Both the position numbers and the translations under genes were made by a program. The notes under the pieces were generated by a model. The model saw nothing but the letters and a program-made list of their open reading frames with translations. It had not been told where the DNA came from and ran no database searches. 64,000 nucleotides of DNA from Intestinibacter sp964449895 (GTDB lineage: Bacteria > Bacillota > Clostridia > Peptostreptococcales > Peptostreptococcaceae). Below, piece after piece: positions 53,148 through 60,942 of the stretch. How positions within the stretch are numbered: position 1 is the stretch's first letter; every line of letters starts with the position of its first letter. The stretch is from positions 86,516 through 150,515 of the forward strand of contig CAYVBY010000005.1 of assembly GCA_964449895.1 (NCBI GenBank), in the 5' to 3' direction.

Positions 53148-53501
53148 ATTATCCCCTCCGTATAAAATTTTTATGTTTTAATCTTATAAAAACTATAAAA
53201 AACAAAATTATTCTATAAATATTTTATCATAAAAAACTATAAAAAAACATATAAAAAAACTGACATTTTACTGACATAAACACTTTTAATGCCTATTAAA
53301 TCGTTGATATTTAAATGTTTTATTAAAAATGGCATAAAAGTATATATTTTATGTCTAATAATTTATTTTAAGTTCGTAAATTTAAAATAAATCCATAAGA
53401 CTCCTTTTATTATGCATATTTGTGATATAATCTTTATGGAACCAAAAATAAAAGGGGAGGTGAATTGTTGCTATAGATAATTTATCAGCAACAAAGAAAA
53501 T
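53148..53501. other. Intergenic region upstream of the integrase with short direct repeats
   Basis: No gene is seen. AACTATAAAAAA recurs at about 53190-53201 and 53235-53246. ACTGACAT occurs twice at 53259-53266 and 53270-53277. TTTTAATGCC (53284-53293) and GGCATAAAA (53331-53339) are partial inverted repeats. Such iterated motifs next to an integrase may be arm-type binding or attachment sites; no att core could be proved. Confidence 0.4.
53421..53431 (+). promoter_or_regulatory. Extended -10 promoter of the Sm-like gene
   Basis: TGTGATATAAT (TGn-TATAAT at 53423-53431), identical to the site at 39067-39077; weak -35. Confidence 0.5.
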
Positions 53502-53504
53502 ATG
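53454..53504 (+). promoter_or_regulatory. SD separated from the start codon by a hairpin
   Basis: GGGGAGG (53454-53460) is followed after TGAA by a perfect 8-bp stem TTGTTGCT (53465-53472) / AGCAACAA (53487-53494) with a 14-nt loop. The ATG at 53502 is 7 nt beyond. Removing the hairpin leaves 11 nt between SD and ATG. No nearer SD exists. The same design precedes trmB. Confidence 0.6.
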
Positions 53505-53702
53505 GATTTTAATCAGTATTTAGGAAAAACTATAAGAGTAGTATTAGATGAAGGGAAAGCAATTGCAGGTGTATGTTCAAAAGTAGTAGAAGCTTCTAAA
53601 AGTCCTGTAAATGAAAATACTATCTCTGTAACTATAATGGATACTATGGATATAGATATTCTTGAAAGCGAAATTAAAAAAATAGAATTATTCTCTTGGT
53701 AA
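53502..53702 (+). CDS. Small Sm/Lsm-like protein
   Basis: A 66-aa protein with alternating beta strands typical of an Sm fold (GKTIRVVLDEGKAIAGVCSK ... TISVTIMD), so it may bind RNA; this is a shape-level guess and it is not Hfq. The reading frame is closed upstream by TAA at 53478-53480 and contains no earlier start, so ATG 53502 is the only normal choice. The strong SD lies 41 nt away across a hairpin. Single gene. Confidence 0.7.
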   Translation: MDFNQYLGKTIRVVLDEGKAIAGVCSKVVEASKSPVNENTISVTIMDTMDIDILESEIKKIELFSW

Positions 53703-53776
53703 AATAATCATCTAATTAACTCCTATATATAAACTTCCATATAATATATTATGGACAAAAAAATAGGAGGTTTATT

Positions 53777-54346
53777 ATGATATATCCTCAAATGGAAATT
53801 CTAGAAACTCAAAATTGTATTTTAAGACCTATAAAAATTCAAGATTATAAAGATATATATGAGTATTATAAAATACCAGAAGTAGTAAAATTTTTACCTA
53901 TAAAATATCATAAAAACTATTTAGATACTAAACGATTTATCAATTCTTTTTTTGTAAAAAATTACAAAAAAGGTAAAATAGGTCATTATGCAGTAGTCTA
54001 CAAAAAAAACAATAGAGTAATTGGAAATGTTGGTTTTAACAATATCTCTAAAGATTCAACTAATGGAGAAATAGGAATTTGTTTAAACCCTTCTTATTGG
54101 GGACATAATTTATCAATAGAACTTGTAACATCTTTAATAGATTATGGATTTTATACTTTAAATTTGGAGTATATATATGCAATAACTTTTGAAGACAATA
54201 TTTACTCACAAAGAATTTTAAACAAATTAAAATTCACGCACTATGAAGATTTTCAAAAGAGATTTATAAATGTAGAAAACAAAGTAGTAAAATGTAGTAA
54301 ATTTGTTATATACAAAAAAGACTACGAAATATATAAGAATAAATAA
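53777..54346 (+). CDS. GNAT acetyltransferase, RimJ/RimL type
   Basis: Acetyl-CoA-dependent N-acetyltransferase. The N-terminus ETQNCILRPIKIQDYKDIYEY and GEIGICLNPSYWGHNLSIE (cofactor loop replaced by a WGHN variant, about 96-114) match the RimJ/RimL branch. The following ALxxGFYxLNLxxI-like strand and NIYSQRILNKL are also typical. 189 aa. Substrate unknown (N-terminal protein or small amine). SD AGGAGG. Confidence 0.85.
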   Translation: MIYPQMEILETQNCILRPIKIQDYKDIYEYYKIPEVVKFLPIKYHKNYLDTKRFINSFFVKNYKKGKIGHYAVVYKKNNRVIGNVGFNNISKDSTNGEIGICLNPSYWGHNLSIELVTSLIDYGFYTLNLEYIYAITFEDNIYSQRILNKLKFTHYEDFQKRFINVENKVVKCSKFVIYKKDYEIYKNK

Positions 54347-54420
54347 ATATTTCTTATTTCTAAAACTGAATATTTATTGTATACTTATATATGTAGTAAA
54401 AAATGGAAAGGAATGATCAC

Positions 54421-54762
54421 ATGAAAGTTCAAGCACCACAAAGTGCAATCAATGTGCTAAAAGAAATATTAGCAAATAATCAAGATAAACCTCAAAATAT
54501 AAGAGTTTACTTCGCAGGTTTTGCTTGCGCAGGAGCAGTATTCTCTCTTGCTTTAGATGTTGAAACACCAGAAGATACATCTTATGATTTAGATGGTTTA
54601 CATTTTATAATGAACGACAATGAATACTTAACTTATGGAAATGTAACAATTCAAGAAATTCCACCAAAAGGATTTGTTGTTTCAGTAGATAATCCACCTA
54701 AAAAAAGCGAAGCATATTCTGACTGTGGCGGAAACTGCTGCGACGGATGTTCTGGTTGCTAA
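54421..54762 (+). CDS. HesB/IscA-like protein with Cys-rich tail
   Basis: A 113-aa HesB-like protein: MKVQAPQSAINVLKEIL, then YFAGFACAGAVFSLALD, the family beta-sandwich core. The tail is a cysteine cluster CGGNCCDGCSGC suited to metal or Fe-S binding. Some clostridial relatives are selenoproteins; here the codons are cysteines. I chose ATG 54421 (AAGGA 8 nt upstream), not the in-frame ATG at 54403, which precedes that SD. Confidence 0.82.
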   Translation: MKVQAPQSAINVLKEILANNQDKPQNIRVYFAGFACAGAVFSLALDVETPEDTSYDLDGLHFIMNDNEYLTYGNVTIQEIPPKGFVVSVDNPPKKSEAYSDCGGNCCDGCSGC

Positions 54763-54781
54763 TTTAAATAATTACTACATG

Positions 54782-54811
54782 AAGCCTGCTATTTTTAGCG
54801 GGCTTTTATTT
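54782..54811 (+). terminator. Rho-independent terminator
   Basis: Stem AAGCCTGCT with AGCGGGCTT (one G-U pair) and T-run. Confidence 0.85.
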
Positions 54812-54885
54812 ATAAAATAAAAGCTAATAAGACTTTTTCATATTAAAAATTTATGATAAAATTAATAGGCAATTTATAATATAAA

Positions 54886-54932
54886 AAGGAGGAATTGCTA
54901 CTAAATTAAACAAGTAGCAAAAATAGAAATTG
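54886..54932 (+). promoter_or_regulatory. SD separated from the trmB start by a hairpin
   Basis: AAGGAGG (54886-54892), then AA, then a perfect 8-bp stem TTGCTACT (54895-54902) / AGTAGCAA (54913-54920) with a 10-nt loop, 9 nt, then TTG 54930. The looped-out spacing is again 11 nt. Confidence 0.6.
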
Positions 54933-55577
54933 AGAAGAAGAAAAAAGAAAGATGCTGATATAAAATTACTAAGTCATACAAACTATGTTTTAAGAGAAAA
55001 CATAGAAACTTTAAAAGGGAAATGGAATGAAAAATTCCAAAACGACAATCCTATATATATAGAAGTAGGTACAGGAAAAGGTAAATTCATAACTACTTTA
55101 GCAAAACAAAATCCAAATATTAATTATATAGCTATGGAAAGAAAAGAAGAAGTTTTATTAAAGGCTGTAGAAAAAGCAGTCGAAAATAACCTTACAAATA
55201 TACAATTTTTATGGACAGATGTATCAAACATATTAGAATATTTTGATGTTGAAGAAATATCTAGAGTATATATAAACTTTTGTGATCCATGGCCTAAAAA
55301 AAGATGGGCAAGAAGAAGACTTCTTCATAGCGGTTTCTTAGAAAAATACGCTCAAATACTAAAAAAAGATGGAGAAATTCATTTTAAAACAGATAACTCA
55401 GGATTATTTGAGTTTTCTCTAAACGAAGTAGCAGGATGTAATTGGAAATTAAAAAATATTTGTTTAGATCTTGCAAATAACGAAGATATCAAAAATGTAA
55501 CAACTGAATATGAAGATAAATTTATGGCACAAAATATAAAAATCTATCGTCTAGAAGCTACAAAACCACAACAATAA
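54930..55577 (+). CDS. trmB: tRNA (guanine-46-N7)-methyltransferase
   Basis: Makes m7G46 in tRNA. The basic N-terminus RRRKKKD is followed by SAM motif IEVGTGKGKF near residue 47, NYIAMERKEEV, and the diagnostic INFCDPWPKKRWARRRL near 112-128; FKTDN also fits. 215 aa. TTG 54930 gives the family's usual start; the SD is 37 nt upstream beyond a hairpin. No closer start with an SD was found. Single gene with a terminator. Confidence 0.95.
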   Translation: MRRRKKKDADIKLLSHTNYVLRENIETLKGKWNEKFQNDNPIYIEVGTGKGKFITTLAKQNPNINYIAMERKEEVLLKAVEKAVENNLTNIQFLWTDVSNILEYFDVEEISRVYINFCDPWPKKRWARRRLLHSGFLEKYAQILKKDGEIHFKTDNSGLFEFSLNEVAGCNWKLKNICLDLANNEDIKNVTTEYEDKFMAQNIKIYRLEATKPQQ

Positions 55578-55583
55578 ATAGTA

Positions 55584-55639
55584 AATTAAAAAGAGTATGT
55601 TTAATATAATAAAATTATGTAAACATACTCTTTTTAATT
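55584..55639. terminator. Bidirectional terminator
   Basis: 20-bp arms AATTAAAAAGAGTATGTTTA and its complement serve trmB and the convergent minus-strand gene. Confidence 0.9.
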
Positions 55640-55919
55640 ATTTTCTTCTAATTTTCCTATTTCTTCCTCTGGTTAGCAATAATCCTATATTAACTACGAT
55701 ACAGTATAAAATATATAAAAATATCCTTATATTATCAGCTTCAACTCCAAATAATTCTTTTGCATCTCTAGGTATTATTATTATTAATGTAGCAATTAAT
55801 ATAAGCAATGGATTTATAAGTATTTGCCTTTCAGAATTAAGTAATAATATATTCCCTATCCAAGTAATAGAAAGGAATAAAAATACCATTTTAAAAATAA
55901 ATTCAAAATTACTAAACAT
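55638..55919 (-). CDS. Small membrane protein
   Basis: Unassigned 93-aa protein with three hydrophobic helices (about 7-25, 33-50 and 65-83) and a basic end (RGRNRKIRRK) following the positive-inside pattern. An AAAGGATG SD precedes the start, and the bidirectional terminator at its 3' end supports this strand over the overlapping + frame at 55597-55950. Confidence 0.6.
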   Translation of the reverse strand: MFSNFEFIFKMVFLFLSITWIGNILLLNSERQILINPLLILIATLIIIIPRDAKELFGVEADNIRIFLYILYCIVVNIGLLLTRGRNRKIRRK

Positions 55920-56065
55920 AATGTTTTCATCCTTTCAAATAATATTATAACATTATAGAAACTTATATTACTATTAAATTTCTATTAATTATATCTCTTT
56001 TTTAATAAATTATAAATATTTTTCATATAAATTTTATATAGACTTTACAAAAAGAGGTGAATAAA

Positions 56066-56542
56066 ATGAATTGGTATTTACAAATATTTGGAGGGCTTTT
56101 AGGTTTTTTAGCATGTTTATATGGTTATGTATGTGGAGACTTAATTTTAATAGGCAAAAATCCATTTTTAGACTTAAATATTATAGGATTTATATGTGGA
56201 TATACACTTTATCCATTATGCTTTTTAGTTGTTTTACTTCCTTTAATTTCTAAAGCATTTCGCATAAATATTGAATTTATAAATAAAAAAATTACACATT
56301 TGACAGTAATAATAGGTTTATTAGGATGCAAGTATTTTTTTATAATTCCTGGAATATTTATCTTGTTTAATTACTATATGCCTGTATTATTTGAAAAAGA
56401 TTTAAAGAAAAAGGAAACTGAAAAAAAGGCTATAGAACTTTTAAATAATAATCTTGGAAAACAATCAATTATGAAAATTTTAGATATATCTTGTGAAGAT
56501 ATGGAAAAACTAGATAAAAAAATAAAAAGATCCTTCAACTAA
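56066..56542 (+). CDS. Membrane protein of unknown function
   Basis: A 158-aa protein with four hydrophobic segments (about 5-27, 38-60, 78-93 and 97-110), then a Lys/Glu-rich cytoplasmic helix and a short tail. I chose ATG 56066 with AGAGGTG upstream rather than GTG 56057, which is part of that SD. No family recognised. Single gene with its own terminator. Confidence 0.65.
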   Translation: MNWYLQIFGGLLGFLACLYGYVCGDLILIGKNPFLDLNIIGFICGYTLYPLCFLVVLLPLISKAFRINIEFINKKITHLTVIIGLLGCKYFFIIPGIFILFNYYMPVLFEKDLKKKETEKKAIELLNNNLGKQSIMKILDISCEDMEKLDKKIKRSFN

Positions 56543-56553
56543 AGGACCTTTTT
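56524..56553. terminator. Terminator between convergent genes
   Basis: Stem AAAAGATCCTT with AAGGACCTTTT (one mismatch) and T-run; overlaps the last codons of the membrane-protein gene. Confidence 0.78.
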
Positions 56554-56568
56554 AAAGTTATTTAATTT

Positions 56569-56919
56569 TTATAATACTCTTTGTTTTTTTAATACAACTT
56601 CTGCAGCTTTTACAATATCTCCTGATGTTATATTAGTAATTTTAACTCTATCACCATTGTATTTAAAATTTATATATTTATTTTTAGCATCATCTTCTTT
56701 TAAAACAAGAGAAGTTATTAATTTATAATCAAAATTATGTACAACTGATAAATTGCGTCCTACATATTCACAAAATAGCACTCTATTATCAGTAACTAAT
56801 AAAACTCCATCCTTATCTACTATAGTAAAATCAATAAAGCTTTTTAAGTTGCAATTTAAAGAAGCTAATATTTGTTCATCATCTTTAAGTACAGACATTG
56901 AAAAATTTAAATCATCCAT
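56569..56919 (-). CDS. Bacterial PH-domain-like protein
   Basis: A 116-aa cytoplasmic protein. The pattern GVLLVTDNRVLFCEYVGRNLSVVHNFDYKLITSL matches the bacterial PH-like (YokE/SHOCT-neighbour) fold, with a C-terminal helix (GDIVKAAEVVLKK). No catalytic residues; a scaffold or ligand-binding role is possible. SD GGGGG on the minus strand. Confident as a gene, moderate on fold. Confidence 0.7.
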   Translation of the reverse strand: MDDLNFSMSVLKDDEQILASLNCNLKSFIDFTIVDKDGVLLVTDNRVLFCEYVGRNLSVVHNFDYKLITSLVLKEDDAKNKYINFKYNGDRVKITNITSGDIVKAAEVVLKKQRVL

Positions 56920-57034
56920 TATTTTTTCCCCCTAATTTTAAATTATATATTATTAATTATAGTATATATCCTCAAAAAAAACTTTTTTTTAGGGAAATTT
57001 GCAATAATTTGTATATCTAAAAGTAATTTATTTA

Positions 57035-57062
57035 AAAGGATTTTTTATTAAATTAATAGAAT
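57035..57062 (+). promoter_or_regulatory. Sigma-H promoter of spoVS
   Basis: AAAGGATTT (57035-57043), 12-nt spacer, ATAGAAT (57056-57062): an exact fit to RnAGGAwWW-N12-RnnGAAT. In Bacillus subtilis spoVS is also sigma-H dependent. Confidence 0.72.
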
Positions 57063-57124
57063 TTATATATTAAATTAATTTAGTACTAAAGAACTAATTA
57101 AACTATTCTGAGGAGGATACAAAA

Positions 57125-57385
57125 ATGGAAATATTAAAAGTTTCATCAAAATCTAATCCTAATTCTGTAGCTGGAGCCTTAGCAGGAGTACTAAGGGAAA
57201 AAGGAAATGCCGAAATACAAGCAATTGGTGCAGGCGCTTTAAATCAAGCTATAAAATCTATAGCAATTGCAAGAGGATTTGTAGCTCCAAGTGGAATGGA
57301 TCTTGTATGTGTTCCTGCCTTTACCGACATAGACATAGATGGAGATCAAAAAACTGCTATAAGATTAATTATAGAACCTAGATAA
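57125..57385 (+). CDS. spoVS: Stage V sporulation protein S
   Basis: Small Alba-like sporulation regulator, 86 aa, matching SpoVS throughout (EILKVSSKSNPNSVAGALAG, then QAIGAGALNQAIKSIAIARG). In Bacillus it affects coat assembly and septum-related steps; its presence supports a spore-former. SD GAGGAGG. It lies behind a sigma-H promoter and ahead of a terminator. Confidence 0.97.
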   Translation: MEILKVSSKSNPNSVAGALAGVLREKGNAEIQAIGAGALNQAIKSIAIARGFVAPSGMDLVCVPAFTDIDIDGDQKTAIRLIIEPR

Positions 57386-57420
57386 CTAAAAACTAAATAA
57401 TTTTTTAATATGATTTATAA

Positions 57421-57452
57421 AAGAAGTAACTTTATGTTGCTTCTTTTATTTT
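57421..57452 (+). terminator. Rho-independent terminator
   Basis: Stem AAAAGAAGTAAC with GTTGCTTCTTTT (one mismatch) and T-run. Confidence 0.88.
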
Positions 57453-57565
57453 TCTTTATAATTCTTATTAAAAAGGATTACTTTTTTTCTAATCTTTTGT
57501 TATTATTATAGAGGCGTTTATTAAGATAATAAAAATTGAATAGAAAAAGGGGAGATTAAAAATCT

Positions 57566-58675
57566 ATGGTTACAACTATAAAAGATTTTACTAAAGAAAA
57601 CATTGTAATGGTAATTGCTTTTTTGGCAGCAATTATAACAAGTTTTTTTATTCCAGTTGATAAACAATATATAAACTATTTTGATTTTAAAACACTAACT
57701 TGCTTATTTTGTGTATTAGCAGTAGTATGTGCTTTAAAAAATATTAACTTTTTTTATATGATAGCTAGAAAAATCGTAAAGTATTTTAAAACTACAAGAA
57801 TGAGTATTTTAGCTTTAGTTTATATAACATTTATAGGATCTATGTTAATTGCAAATGATATGGCACTTTTAACATTTTTACCGCTTGGATATTTTGTTTT
57901 AAATACTACTAATAAAGAAAAATACATGGCATTTACATTTATTATGCAAAATATAGCTGCTAATTTAGGAGGTATGTTAACTCCTTTTGGAAACCCACAA
58001 AATCTATATTTATATACTAAATTTAATATTCCTAATTTAGAATTTGTACATATTATGTTTCCAACTTTTATAGTAGCAATCTCAATAATTACAGTAACTT
58101 GTTGTTTATTTGTAAAATCAGAGCCGCTAGAAATATCTGATGAAATGGTAACACTTTCACCTTACAAAACAATTATTTACTTATTATTATTTGCACTTGC
58201 TATTATTATAGTATTTCGTGCTATTCCATATTATATAGGACTTATAATAATACCTTTAGTTTTATTATTTACAGACAAAAAAGCACTACAAATGGTGGAT
58301 TATCCATTACTTTTTACATTTGTATTTTTCTTTATATTCTCAGGTAATATGGCTAGAATAGGAGCTGTACAGGAGTTATTTTCTATGTTATTAGGAAAAA
58401 GTACACTATTATTTAGTATAATATCTTGTCAATTTATTAGTAATGTTCCTTCTGCAATACTTTTATCACAGTTTACTCAAAATTATAGAGATTTATTATT
58501 AGGAGTAAATATTGGTGGAGTAGGAACATTAATAGCATCACTTGCTAGTTTAATTACACTTAAAGAATATTTAAAATATAATCCTACAAAAATTAAATAT
58601 TATATAGGATTATTTACAGTTATGAATTTTGGATTTTTAATTTTATTAACTGGATTTACATTAATAACTTCATAA
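57566..58675 (+). CDS. SLC13/ArsB-like anion permease
   Basis: Polytopic transporter of the ion-transporter superfamily, 369 aa with about 10 hydrophobic segments. NDMALLTFLPLGYF and TPFGNPQNLYLY (around 133-144) are the family's substrate-site loops; a matching C-terminal segment is SNVPSAILLSQF. The substrate (dicarboxylate, sulfate or arsenite-like) is unknown. The SD GGGGAG lies 11 nt upstream and overlaps a 5-bp AGATT/AATCT hairpin. Confidence 0.85.
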   Translation: MVTTIKDFTKENIVMVIAFLAAIITSFFIPVDKQYINYFDFKTLTCLFCVLAVVCALKNINFFYMIARKIVKYFKTTRMSILALVYITFIGSMLIANDMALLTFLPLGYFVLNTTNKEKYMAFTFIMQNIAANLGGMLTPFGNPQNLYLYTKFNIPNLEFVHIMFPTFIVAISIITVTCCLFVKSEPLEISDEMVTLSPYKTIIYLLLFALAIIIVFRAIPYYIGLIIIPLVLLFTDKKALQMVDYPLLFTFVFFFIFSGNMARIGAVQELFSMLLGKSTLLFSIISCQFISNVPSAILLSQFTQNYRDLLLGVNIGGVGTLIASLASLITLKEYLKYNPTKIKYYIGLFTVMNFGFLILLTGFTLITS

Positions 58676-58707
58676 AATTATAACAAGAGAATATAGATGA
58701 TTTTACT

Positions 58708-58767
58708 AATTTAATAAATAAAAAAATGGTGCACTTTCTAATGCACCATTTTTTTATTTATTAAATT
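58708..58767. terminator. 26-bp perfect hairpin, bidirectional terminator
   Basis: Arms 58708-58733 and 58742-58767 are perfectly complementary over 26 bp with an 8-nt loop. The TGGTGCA core is flanked by A/T runs, between the permease and the minus-strand PurC-like gene. Confidence 0.92.
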
Positions 58768-58802
58768 AATTAAGTAAAATTATATCAATAAAAATTTTAA
58801 AA

Positions 58803-59486
58803 TTATAATCTTTCTAATATCATTTTAGCACAATCAATTTGATTAGGTATATTTCCATTTTCATCGCGAACACGCCAAATATCAGGTGTTATTTCATCAG
58901 CAACATATATTTTACCATTTTCATCATAACCTACTTCTATTTTGAAATCGATTAGAGTAAGGTTCATATTAGCTAATTCTTTTTTAAGTACTTCACCTAC
59001 TTTTAAAACAACAGCTTGAGCTTCTTCAAATTGACCTTCTTTTAACATGCCTTTCATTATACATACACGTTCTGTAACTAAAGGATCTCCCATTTCATCA
59101 TCTTTAAGAGTAACCTCTGCATAAGGTGGATTAAAAGGTATTCCTTCTTCTAATCTGAAACGACGGCAAAAAGATCCAGCAGTAAAGTAACGAACTATAA
59201 ACTCTAAACGAGGAACAGTTAAATTACGTACTTTCATAAGACCTTTTTCTAAATCAGATCCTAAATAATGAGTAGGTATATTATTTTTTTCCATAATTTC
59301 AAAGAAGTATTTAGATACAGCAAGACCAACTTTACCTTTTCCTTCTACGCTACCACCTACTGTATTAGAACCTGGATCAAAGTTACCATTTTCTCCAGTA
59401 GCATCATCTTTAAAGAATAAATGTACTACATTAGTAGTTTCATCTAAAAGAACATCTTTAGTTTTACCTTTATAAATTGTTTTCAT
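58803..59486 (-). CDS. PurC-like (SAICAR-synthetase-family) ligase, divergent
   Basis: ATP-dependent amide ligase of the SAICAR-synthetase fold. It has KGKTKDV near residue 6, DPGSNTVGGSVEGKG near 37-51 and DFKIEVGYDE then ADEITPDIWRVRD near 179-205. The catalytic framework is present, but the usual VRNxxAGS is VRYFTAGSFCRR and the ADEISPDTxRxWD end differs. 227 aa. It sits 79 bp behind a CofE-like ligase gene rather than in a pur operon, so a substrate other than CAIR is possible. SD AAGGAG. Confidence 0.82.
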   Translation of the reverse strand: MKTIYKGKTKDVLLDETTNVVHLFFKDDATGENGNFDPGSNTVGGSVEGKGKVGLAVSKYFFEIMEKNNIPTHYLGSDLEKGLMKVRNLTVPRLEFIVRYFTAGSFCRRFRLEEGIPFNPPYAEVTLKDDEMGDPLVTERVCIMKGMLKEGQFEEAQAVVLKVGEVLKKELANMNLTLIDFKIEVGYDENGKIYVADEITPDIWRVRDENGNIPNQIDCAKMILERL

Positions 59487-59565
59487 TTTTCAATATCTCC
59501 TTATCAGTTTTATATGTAATAATCTAATATATTGTTTATATACATTTCGCGAATAATTTTAGTTA

Positions 59566-60756
59566 CTATTTTGTATAATTATCGAAATAACCTTGAATGA
59601 ATATAATTGGTGTTCCTTTGTCACCACTTCCTGAAGTTAAATCAGATAATGAACCTATAAGGTCAGTAAGTCTTCTTGGAGTAGTACCTTGAGAAGCCAT
59701 ATTTCCAACTAAATCTGACTCTTTGTTTACTATATATTCTGATATTGCTTTTTTAAGTTCTTCACCTTTTAAATCAGCAAATTCATTATCAGCAAGATAT
59801 TTTAATTTTATTTCATTTGGAGTACCTTCTAATCCTTTAGTATATGCTGGTGAAACAACTGGGTCAGCAAGTTCCCATATTTTACCAACTGGATCTTTGA
59901 AAGCTCCATCTCCGTAAACCATAACTTCTACAGTTTTTCCTGTTTTTTCTTTAAGTATAGCTTGTATATTATCAACAACAGGTTGACAATCACGAGGGAA
60001 AAGTTTAACAGTATTTTCTGTTGATTTATTTGATCCTAATAATCCATAAGCTTCATTAAATCCACTTCCATCAACTGATTCTGATAATATATCATCTAAA
60101 CTATAAACTTTTTCAGCTCCATTTGCTTTTAATATTCTCTTAGTTCTAAATCTTGAGTGGATATCACAAGCAAGAACACTCTTAGTATAATCTAATATAG
60201 TTTTAGCATTATTTGAGAATATTACTTCACATTCAACACCATATTCTTCTACTAAAGATTTGTAATAATCAATATAGTCAACACCTGTAAAAGTATGTTT
60301 TTTATATCCAAATAAATCACGATATTCTTTTTCTGTTAAAACATCTGTCCAAGGATTAACACCTTTTTCATCTAATAAATCTAAATCTACTAAATGGTTA
60401 CCAACTTCATCAGATGGATAACTTAACATTAATACTATTTTTTTAGCTTCTTTAGCTATACCACGAAGACATATAGCAAAACGATTACGGCTTAATATAG
60501 GGAATATTACACCTATAGTATCATCACCAAATTTAGCTTTAACATCTTTAGCTATAGCATCTATAGATGCGTAATTTCCTTGAGCACGTGCAACTACTGA
60601 TTCAGTTACAGTAACTATATCTTTATCATTTATAGTAAAACCTTCAACTTCTGCAGCTTTAAGTACACTTTCTACTACTATATCTTCAATTTTATCGCCT
60701 TCTTTAACGATTGGACAACGAAGTCCTCTAACAACTGTACCAACAACTCTTTCCAA
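59566..60756 (-). CDS. CofE-like (coenzyme F420-0:L-glutamate ligase family) protein
   Basis: Predicted GTP-dependent gamma-glutamyl-type ligase fold. It has an N-terminal TVVRGLRCPIVKEGD and TVTESVVARAQG near 50, then a long insert relative to true CofE (about 250 aa) and DGAFKDPVGKIWELADPVVSP near 293. 396 aa. I chose TTG 60756 with GGGAGAG upstream; the longer frame to 60774 would place that SD inside the gene. F420 itself is not expected in these bacteria, so the substrate is probably different. First gene of an operon with the PurC-like ligase. Confidence 0.78.
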   Translation of the reverse strand: MERVVGTVVRGLRCPIVKEGDKIEDIVVESVLKAAEVEGFTINDKDIVTVTESVVARAQGNYASIDAIAKDVKAKFGDDTIGVIFPILSRNRFAICLRGIAKEAKKIVLMLSYPSDEVGNHLVDLDLLDEKGVNPWTDVLTEKEYRDLFGYKKHTFTGVDYIDYYKSLVEEYGVECEVIFSNNAKTILDYTKSVLACDIHSRFRTKRILKANGAEKVYSLDDILSESVDGSGFNEAYGLLGSNKSTENTVKLFPRDCQPVVDNIQAILKEKTGKTVEVMVYGDGAFKDPVGKIWELADPVVSPAYTKGLEGTPNEIKLKYLADNEFADLKGEELKKAISEYIVNKESDLVGNMASQGTTPRRLTDLIGSLSDLTSGSGDKGTPIIFIQGYFDNYTK

Positions 60757-60801
60757 TATTATCTCTCCCAACAATTTAATTTAAAATATATTTACTCTTG
60801 T

Positions 60802-60830
60802 ATTATATACCAAAAAATACCATAAGTAAA
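60802..60830 (-). promoter_or_regulatory. Promoter of the CofE-like/PurC-like operon
   Basis: On the minus strand: TTTACT (60825-60830), 17-nt spacer, TATAAT (60802-60807), about 40 nt before the TTG start. Confidence 0.55.
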
Positions 60831-60942
60831 ACAATATAAATAAAATAATATGATAAAAATGAATAATAATGTAAAAAACACCTATATTATTGCCGATTTA
60901 GCTCAAAACGTACTTGAATAAAGATAAGTTTTAATAAAATCC

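Noticed and set aside
55597..55950. 117-codon + strand frame opposite the small minus-strand membrane gene
   Set aside because: It starts inside the trmB terminator stem and lacks an SD; the minus-strand frame has an SD and sensible membrane topology.
57549..57568. Third hairpin-bridged SD (before the SLC13-type permease)
   Set aside because: The SD is already 11 nt from the ATG and the 5-bp stem overlaps the SD itself, so it is a different and weaker arrangement.
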